Position numbers and translations under genes: made by a program. The notes below the pieces were generated by a model that saw only the letters and a list, made by a program, of their open reading frames with translations, was not told the DNA's origin and made no database searches. This document shows positions 33,845 to 39,470 of a stretch of 39,470 nucleotides of DNA, piece by piece. The stretch spans positions 1 to 39,470 of the forward strand of contig QBMS01000025.1 of NCBI GenBank assembly GCA_003249095.1. The letters run 5' to 3'. How positions within the stretch are numbered: position 1 is the stretch's first letter; each line of letters opens with the position of its first letter. This DNA comes from Snowella sp. (lineage in GTDB: Bacteria; Cyanobacteriota; Cyanobacteriia; Cyanobacteriales; Microcystaceae).

Positions 33845-36442
33845 GTGCTTTCAAAATTTTCTTCCCTCCTCAATCAATTTCGATTGTCCTCAAGTCAGGA
33901 AAATTCTCGACAACATCAGAACTGGGGTCAGCATTACTATTGGCAGAGTGTGTGGGTCATTGCCTTCCTTAGTGTTTTGATGACGGGAGCCATTGGCTGG
34001 GCGAAACAACAGGGTCGCTTACAATTTTTAGAATTACTGGTCTATGATTACTTGGTTCAACTCCAGCCGAAACAACCCATTGATTCCCGTTTACTCGTGG
34101 TCGGCATCACGGAGGAGGATATTGCAAACCAAAAACGTTGGCCGCTAAGCGATGAAACGATCGCCCAACTCTTGATTAACCTCGAAAAATTCCAGCCCAA
34201 GGTCATTGCCCTCGATCTTTTTCGGGATATTCCCCATCCGCCTGGCCAGGAAGCCCTCGAAAAAGTATTAGCATCGGATAACGTTATTGTGGCTAATCAA
34301 CTTCCGAGTTCATCTGATGATCCAGGGGTTTCCGCTCCCCCCCGTATTCCCAGGGAACGGATCGGTTTTGTTGATCTGGTGATTGATCCCGACAATGTGG
34401 TGCGGCGGGGTTTATTAGGAGTGGGTTCGAGTTCAGGAAAGCGTCATTTTCCTTCCTTTGCTTTACAAACGAGTTTGAAATATTTAGCTGATCCCAAATT
34501 AGCGTTGAAATTTACCCCCCATTCCCTCACGCTTGGTCAAACGCAAATTAAGCGACTGCAAGCGGATTCAGGGGGTTATCAGTTACCTGCATCGGAAGTG
34601 GCGGGTTGGCAAACCCTATTGCGTTTTCGGTCTCCTAGTATTGCTCGTCAAGTGAGTTTAACGGATGTTTTAAATCAAAAAATCGATCCCCAATGGATTA
34701 AGGGCAAAATTGTCTTGATCGGAGTGACGGCTCCCAGTGTCAAAGATACCTTTCCGACTCCCTATAGTTCGGTTCAAACATCGGGCTTTGAAATGCCTGG
34801 GGTAATCATCCATTCCCATTTAGTCAGTCAAATTCTCGACCTAGCTTCGGGAAAACAACGGCAATTTTGGTTTTGGAATCTCGGCGAGGAATGGGTTTGG
34901 CTAGGATTGTGGTCGGTGGTTGGTGGCGTTTTGACCTGGCGCATGAAGCAATTAGGTCATTTTATCCTCAGTCTGGCGATCGCGGTGGCGGGACTCTGGT
35001 TCGTTTGTTGGTGGCTCTTTTTGCAAGGGGGTTGGATACCCTTTGTTCCGGCTTTATTGGGTTTATTCTTCACTGCGGTTTTTACCCTGGCCTATAAAGT
35101 TGTTTATCAAAATTACCATGACTCCCTCACAGGACTTCCCAATCGTCGTCTTTTTTTACAGCGAATTGAAGCTTTTTATCACAAACATTCCCACGCTAAA
35201 TCGGCATTTATGGCCGTTCTTTTCCTAGATCTAGACCGCTTTAAGTTGGTCAATGATGGTTTGGGTCATCTTGCGGGGGATGCTCTTTTGTTCCAGACAG
35301 CGCAACGGTTAAAATCCTGCCTCAATATTGAACATTTATTAGCTAGGGTCGGAGGAGATGAATTTGCAGTATGGTTACCCAATCTTAAAGACAGTAAAGA
35401 GGCGATCGCCTTAGCAGATCTATTTCAAAAAGAATTAACGGAACCTTTTTTTTGGAAAGGAAAAGAAATTTGTATTACGGTCAGTATTGGCATTGCGTTT
35501 GATCAATATGATTCAGACAGTGAACCACCTGAACTCCTCCGTTATGCCGATATTGCCATGTTTCATGCTAAGGCAATGGGCAAGGCTCGCCATGAAATTT
35601 TCATGAAAGGGATGGATACGAAAGCCATTGTTCGTTGGCAGTTAGAAACCGATCTGCGTTTAGCTCTCAGTCAGGATGAGTTTGAAGTTTATTATCAACC
35701 AATCGTTAATCTCCAAAGTTTACGGATTGAAGGTTTCGAGGCTTTGGTGCGTTGGCGATCGCCGTCTAGGGGACTGATTTCTCCTGACAATTTTATTTCT
35801 GTCGCCGAAGAAAGTGGTCTGATTGTGCCTCTGGGTCATTGGATTTTACGGCAGGCCTGTCAACAAATTCAACTCTGGCGACAACAATTTCCTAACCTTT
35901 CTAACCTGCAAGTCAGTGTTAATTTATCGGGTCGTCAGTTTTCCCAGCCCAATTTAGTTGAACAAATTCGTGCTGTTTTGATGGAGTTAAACCTGACGGG
36001 AGATGAGCTAAAACTGGAAATCACCGAAAGCATGATCATTCATAATGTTGAAGACGCGATCGCCTTACTCCACGAACTAAAATCCCTCGGTCTAAAACTG
36101 AGTATTGATGATTTCGGGACGGGCTATTCATCGTTGAGTTACCTGCATCGGTTTCCCGTCGATACCCTCAAAATTGATAAATCCTTCGTCAGTCGTTTGA
36201 TAGGTGAACAGGAGCAAGAAAAATATACCCAACTAGTCCACACGATTATTACTTTGGGACATAATTTGAAAATGACTGTCATTGCCGAAGGACTTGAAAC
36301 GGAAGAACAACTAAAAATTCTACAATCCTTCCATTGTGAGTATGGGCAGGGTTATTTTTTTGCGAAGCCTCTTTTGAGAGATGATGCAACCGAACTTTTA
36401 GCCCACCATGTTCAAGAAGAAAATCCCCCGCCTTTTCCGTAA
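33845..36442 (+). CDS. CHASE2-GGDEF-EAL membrane c-di-GMP signalling enzyme
   Basis: 865 residues from a GTG at 33845; the next in-frame ATG (33979) would remove the first membrane helix. An N-terminal helix (about 32-48) leads to an extracytoplasmic CHASE2 sensor domain (about 50-335, with LVYDYLVQLQP and VIALDLFRDI). Three membrane helices follow (about 345-420). The GGDEF domain (about 425-590) has an intact RVGGDEF near 500, but the usual upstream RxxD inhibitory site reads NIEH. The EAL domain (about 605-855) has EALVRW near 632, DDFGTGYSS, KIDKSFV and AEGLETEEQ, so catalytic residues appear present. It could both make and break c-di-GMP. Surface-related genes on both sides fit a role in attachment or matrix control (inference). 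Confidence 0.95.
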   Translation: MLSKFSSLLNQFRLSSSQENSRQHQNWGQHYYWQSVWVIAFLSVLMTGAIGWAKQQGRLQFLELLVYDYLVQLQPKQPIDSRLLVVGITEEDIANQKRWPLSDETIAQLLINLEKFQPKVIALDLFRDIPHPPGQEALEKVLASDNVIVANQLPSSSDDPGVSAPPRIPRERIGFVDLVIDPDNVVRRGLLGVGSSSGKRHFPSFALQTSLKYLADPKLALKFTPHSLTLGQTQIKRLQADSGGYQLPASEVAGWQTLLRFRSPSIARQVSLTDVLNQKIDPQWIKGKIVLIGVTAPSVKDTFPTPYSSVQTSGFEMPGVIIHSHLVSQILDLASGKQRQFWFWNLGEEWVWLGLWSVVGGVLTWRMKQLGHFILSLAIAVAGLWFVCWWLFLQGGWIPFVPALLGLFFTAVFTLAYKVVYQNYHDSLTGLPNRRLFLQRIEAFYHKHSHAKSAFMAVLFLDLDRFKLVNDGLGHLAGDALLFQTAQRLKSCLNIEHLLARVGGDEFAVWLPNLKDSKEAIALADLFQKELTEPFFWKGKEICITVSIGIAFDQYDSDSEPPELLRYADIAMFHAKAMGKARHEIFMKGMDTKAIVRWQLETDLRLALSQDEFEVYYQPIVNLQSLRIEGFEALVRWRSPSRGLISPDNFISVAEESGLIVPLGHWILRQACQQIQLWRQQFPNLSNLQVSVNLSGRQFSQPNLVEQIRAVLMELNLTGDELKLEITESMIIHNVEDAIALLHELKSLGLKLSIDDFGTGYSSLSYLHRFPVDTLKIDKSFVSRLIGEQEQEKYTQLVHTIITLGHNLKMTVIAEGLETEEQLKILQSFHCEYGQGYFFAKPLLRDDATELLAHHVQEENPPPFP

Positions 36443-36560
36443 TTATACTGAGAACACAAAAAGGAGATTTCTGCAAAAATCACGAACTTTCTCGGACGAC
36501 AATCCATATTGCCGACTTATACGATAATAGATAAGTCTATTTAAAAACATTGAAAAAATC

Positions 36561-36746
36561 ATGAAACTTATCACATCTATCCTCTTTTCTGCCAGCTTCG
36601 CGATCGCGACTTCTATGAGCGTTCCCCACGTCCAAGCTCAAGAATTAAATCAACCTCAAGCCAACACTGCCCAAGAAAAATTGAATAGTAGCACTCAAAC
36701 GGATGCACGCGTGTGTATTCCTGGCTTGGGTTGCTTTCAATTTTAA
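36561..36746 (+). CDS. Small secreted peptide with a C-terminal two-cysteine loop
   Basis: 61 residues. A clean signal peptide (1-~27: MKLITSILFSASFAIATSMS then VPHVQAQ) is partly encoded by a HIP1-related TCGCGATCGCG. The mature part is about 35 residues: a Gln/Asn/Thr-rich stretch, then VCIPGLGCFQF at the very end with Cys52 and Cys58. A disulfide-closed loop of five residues is possible. There is no leader motif for known RiPP classes and no maturation gene nearby. The GGDEF-EAL gene lies 118 bp upstream and the TpsA gene 146 bp downstream. Function unknown. It could be an exported signal or a small outer-layer peptide. Confidence 0.6.
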   Translation: MKLITSILFSASFAIATSMSVPHVQAQELNQPQANTAQEKLNSSTQTDARVCIPGLGCFQF

Positions 36747-36892
36747 ATACCAAAAAATAGTTCACTGTAGTTAGAAACGACATAGCAGGGAAGCATCACG
36801 AAAAAAGTTTAAAGTTAACCAATGCTCGATTAATAAAATAAAAACTTCAGGAACAGGAATAGAATAGCCATAATTGCTTTTATTACTGAGCC

Positions 36893-39430
36893 ATGAATTT
36901 TCACTTCTCTTCTCGCCTCCCCCTTTTTTTCGTAGGGATTTGTTTTTTTTTGTTGCCGAGTCCAGTCAACTCTCAGGTTGTGAGTGATAATACTTTAACT
37001 GTTACAACAACTGTAACGAGTAATGATAAACTCAATTTTTTTATTACGAATGGAACTAAAGTAGGAACCAATCTATTTCATAGTTTCCAAGATTTTTCTA
37101 TACCAAATAATGGCTCTGCTGTTTTTAGCAATCCTGCATCAATTATCAATATTATTGGAAGAGTAACAGGTAATCAGTCTTCTTTTATTGATGGTTTACT
37201 TCAGGTAACGGGTCAAGCCAATCTCTTTTTTATCAATCCCAATGGGATTATTTTTGGCAAAAATGCGTCATTTGACATGAGTGGTTCTTTTCTCGCAACA
37301 ACTGCCAATTCAATTCGCTTTGCGGATGGTCAATTATTTAGCGCAACTCCCCAATCAACAGATTCCCTATTAACAATTACTGTCCCAGTCGGACTGCAAT
37401 TTGGAACAAGAGCTAATGCGATTGCCATTCAACAAAGTACCCTAAGCCTCTCACCAGAAAGAACTCTAGGTTTTTTAGGGGGAGACTTATCTCTTGTGCG
37501 GGCGAATGTATCTGTGCCAGGGGGAAGGATTGAACTCGGTAGTGTGGGAGCAAACAGTGAAGTCATTATAACCCAAAGTAATCTAGGTTACATTTTGGGA
37601 TATGAAGGAGTTAATAACTTTAAAGGCATTCAGCTATCTGAGGGAACCTTTATCGATGTAACTGATTTCGCTCCGATTGTTGGCGGCATAGAAGTTGGTA
37701 GTGGTTCTGTACAAATATTTGGGCGACGACTAAGCCTAACCGATGGCTCTGCCATTTCTTCTTTTACATTAGGGGAAAAACCAGGGAAAGCATTAATCAT
37801 TAACACTTCGGAATCGGTGGAATTGTTAGGAACGGGTAATTCTGTAAACAATGAATCCACAGTAATTGGTTCTAGTAACTTAGCAACAGTTACGGTGAGA
37901 AAGGGTAAAGGAGGGGATATTAATATTACTACTCAAAAACTAACTATTCGGGATGGTGCAGGAATAAGTACTGGTACACGTATTTCTAGCGGTAACAGTG
38001 GTAATTTAACAATCAACGCCTCTGACTTTGTAGCATTATCGGGTAGCTCTCCATTTACTGGAGTAAGCTCAATTTCAGTGTCTACTAATACAACTGGCAA
38101 TGCTGGAAATTTAACTTTAAATACAGGTACATTAAATATTACAGGTGGAGGCAAAATTTCTGCTCAAACGCAAAATTCTGGACAGGGAGGTAATTTGAAT
38201 ATCACTGCCTCTAAATTGATTAATTTATCAGGTCAGGGAATTGATATTGATGTCGCTCCTGACGGCACGGAAACTTTTTTTACCTCTCCAAGTAGTTTAA
38301 CCGCCACCAGTGAAGGTAGTGGTAAGGCTGGAAATTTATCTCTCATCACTCCCCAATTAACCGTTACCAATAATGCAGAAATTACTGCTAGTACCTCAAA
38401 GATGGGCAATGGGGGAAATTTAGAAATTAACGCCAACCAAATCGAATTAAATAATCAGGGTAAATTATTAGCCTCTAGTGAAGGAACAGGTCAGGCAGGG
38501 AATTTAGATATCCAAGCAGATCAAGTAAGGCTAGATAACGGCTCTAAAATTACCGTCAGTAGTTCGGGAACAGGCAACGCAGGTAATTTAAACATTAAAG
38601 CTAATAACGTTTTCTTAGATAACCAGAGCCAACTGATTGCAGAAACTGCTACAGGAGAAGGGGGAAATATTACCCTTGATCTGTCGGAAATTTTATTGCT
38701 ACGGAATAATAGCCTAATTTCTGCCACAGCAGGGACAGAGGGCGGTGGGGGCAATGGGGGAAATATTGATATTAATGCTAAATTTGTCGTGGGTTTCCCT
38801 GGAGAAAATAGTGATATTATTGCCAATGCCTTCACGGGTCAAGGGGGAAATATTCAAATTAATGCCCTGGGTATCTTTGGGATTGAACCGAGGGAAAGTT
38901 TAACGCCCCTCAGCGACATTACCGCTAGTTCGACCTTTGGGCAATTTGGGATAGTTTCTATTAATCGGGTAGATGTTGATCCCCAAAGTAGTTTACTAAC
39001 CCTACCCGCAGAGGTCATTAATCCCCGTGACTTAATTGTTCAAGCCTGCGCTCAAGGGGGAGAATTTAGCCAAGGGGAATTTTATGTGACGGGTCGCGGT
39101 GGTTTGCCGACGAATCCCCAGCAAAATTTAGAAGTGAATACAGGATTGACAAATTTGGGTTATCCTGGCACAACTGGTATTGTTTCCCCTGAATCCTCTG
39201 TCAATAATCCACCCGCGATCGCGAAAAGCACTCAGTCAATACAACCGCAATCTCAAACTATTGTAGAAGCCCAAGGATGGTTCAGAAATTCCCACGGAAA
39301 AATTGTTTTGACCGCCCAAGCCGCCCCCGAATCGGCCAATCCTGTGGGAGTCAGTCCCCCGACTTGTCATGATTTGTCGAAATATTTTTCCATTCGTCCG
39401 CTCTCTGGCGATTATTCTGTGGCTCGGTAA
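36893..39430 (+). CDS. TpsA-type filamentous haemagglutinin-like exoprotein
   Basis: 845 residues. The signal peptide (1-~27) ends SPVNSQ. The two-partner-secretion domain (about 28-250) contains the hallmark NPNGIIFG (115-122) and LLQVTGQANLFFINPNG. A beta-helix stalk (about 330-650) is built from repeats of G-x-A-G-N-L-x-I-x-A (GNGGNLEINANQIEL, GQAGNLDIQADQVRL). The C-terminus has NPRDLIVQACAQ and FYVTGRGGLPTNP, conserved in cyanobacterial TpsA proteins. It should cross the outer membrane through a TpsB pore, and the following gene starts inside this one. A likely adhesin or surface filament. ATG 36893 lacks a strong Shine-Dalgarno sequence. Confidence 0.92.
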   Translation: MNFHFSSRLPLFFVGICFFLLPSPVNSQVVSDNTLTVTTTVTSNDKLNFFITNGTKVGTNLFHSFQDFSIPNNGSAVFSNPASIINIIGRVTGNQSSFIDGLLQVTGQANLFFINPNGIIFGKNASFDMSGSFLATTANSIRFADGQLFSATPQSTDSLLTITVPVGLQFGTRANAIAIQQSTLSLSPERTLGFLGGDLSLVRANVSVPGGRIELGSVGANSEVIITQSNLGYILGYEGVNNFKGIQLSEGTFIDVTDFAPIVGGIEVGSGSVQIFGRRLSLTDGSAISSFTLGEKPGKALIINTSESVELLGTGNSVNNESTVIGSSNLATVTVRKGKGGDINITTQKLTIRDGAGISTGTRISSGNSGNLTINASDFVALSGSSPFTGVSSISVSTNTTGNAGNLTLNTGTLNITGGGKISAQTQNSGQGGNLNITASKLINLSGQGIDIDVAPDGTETFFTSPSSLTATSEGSGKAGNLSLITPQLTVTNNAEITASTSKMGNGGNLEINANQIELNNQGKLLASSEGTGQAGNLDIQADQVRLDNGSKITVSSSGTGNAGNLNIKANNVFLDNQSQLIAETATGEGGNITLDLSEILLLRNNSLISATAGTEGGGGNGGNIDINAKFVVGFPGENSDIIANAFTGQGGNIQINALGIFGIEPRESLTPLSDITASSTFGQFGIVSINRVDVDPQSSLLTLPAEVINPRDLIVQACAQGGEFSQGEFYVTGRGGLPTNPQQNLEVNTGLTNLGYPGTTGIVSPESSVNNPPAIAKSTQSIQPQSQTIVEAQGWFRNSHGKIVLTAQAAPESANPVGVSPPTCHDLSKYFSIRPLSGDYSVAR

Positions 39431-39470
39431 TCCTGGCTTCGTTTCTGCTCAAAATATTACTCAACAGATT
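39369..39470 (+). CDS. Start of probable TpsB (ShlB/FhaC-type) outer-membrane transporter, truncated by the window
   Basis: Only 34 codons are visible. ATG at 39369 opens MICRNIFPFVRSLAIILWLG followed by NPGFVSAQNITQQI, a signal peptide with cleavage expected after VSAQ. It overlaps the 3' end of tpsA by 62 bp in another frame, which implies translational coupling. TpsA-TpsB gene order and the signal peptide support the call; no TpsB domain itself is within the window. Confidence 0.5.
   Translation, partial: MICRNIFPFVRSLAIILWLGNPGFVSAQNITQQI

Overview
The window is chromosomal DNA from a cyanobacterium, probably one of the unicellular or colonial Chroococcales-type lineages. The evidence is the HIP1 octamer GCGATCGC scattered through genes and spacers, a moderately AT-rich composition, and many families that are typical of or restricted to cyanobacteria: a four-ACT aspartate kinase, a DUF928 protein, a PFE/PEP-CTERM-like protein, a cyanobacterial two-partner-secretion exoprotein, orthocaspase-like and CHASE2-GGDEF-EAL proteins, and several conserved hypotheticals. 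I cannot name the species.

Layout. 1-7040: the 3' part (or all) of a giant secreted protein (tandem N-terminal repeats, DUF11, cadherin-like, VWD, Calx-beta and RTX domains), followed by a small exported protein with a C-terminal sorting signal. 7040-8490: a decayed patch with a frameshifted AAA ATPase/TOPRIM remnant, a dead antitoxin gene split by a 102-bp miniature element, and a solo end of the same element. 8490-12680: a hypothetical protein, a CAX-type exchanger lacking both conserved glutamates, lysC, and a Pro/Ala-rich conserved protein. 13081-17969 (minus strand): a three-gene cassette of a Trypco2-like protein, a small coiled-coil protein and a 1400-residue trypsin-like/NB-ARC/HEAT-like STAND protein. 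This is the strongest candidate for a conflict or immunity system. 18300-23540: housekeeping and conserved genes including tRNA-Val(UAC) and valS. 23799-27050: a winged-helix-like regulator with an operator-like promoter, an AT-rich membrane protein and an ammonium transporter. 27300-31360 (minus): an Asp-tract protein and a Tat-exported orthocaspase homologue whose catalytic His and Cys are replaced by Tyr and Ser. 31972-39470: a WecG/TagA/CpsF glycosyltransferase, a DUF928 protein, a c-di-GMP enzyme, a tiny secreted two-cysteine peptide, a TpsA exoprotein and the overlapping start of its probable TpsB partner.

Themes. Much of the window concerns the cell surface and secretion (giant RTX/cadherin protein, CTERM-like protein, glycosyltransferase, DUF928, TPS pair) with a c-di-GMP enzyme nearby. 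A second theme is conflict systems, one intact (trypsin-STAND cassette) and one decayed (ATPase remnant plus antitoxin). A third is miniature mobile elements: two separate families are each present as two full copies inside the window. Removing one copy on paper, keeping a single TA, restores the reading frame of a 78-codon antitoxin-like gene apart from two nonsense codons. All family assignments were made by eye from motifs, without database searches.
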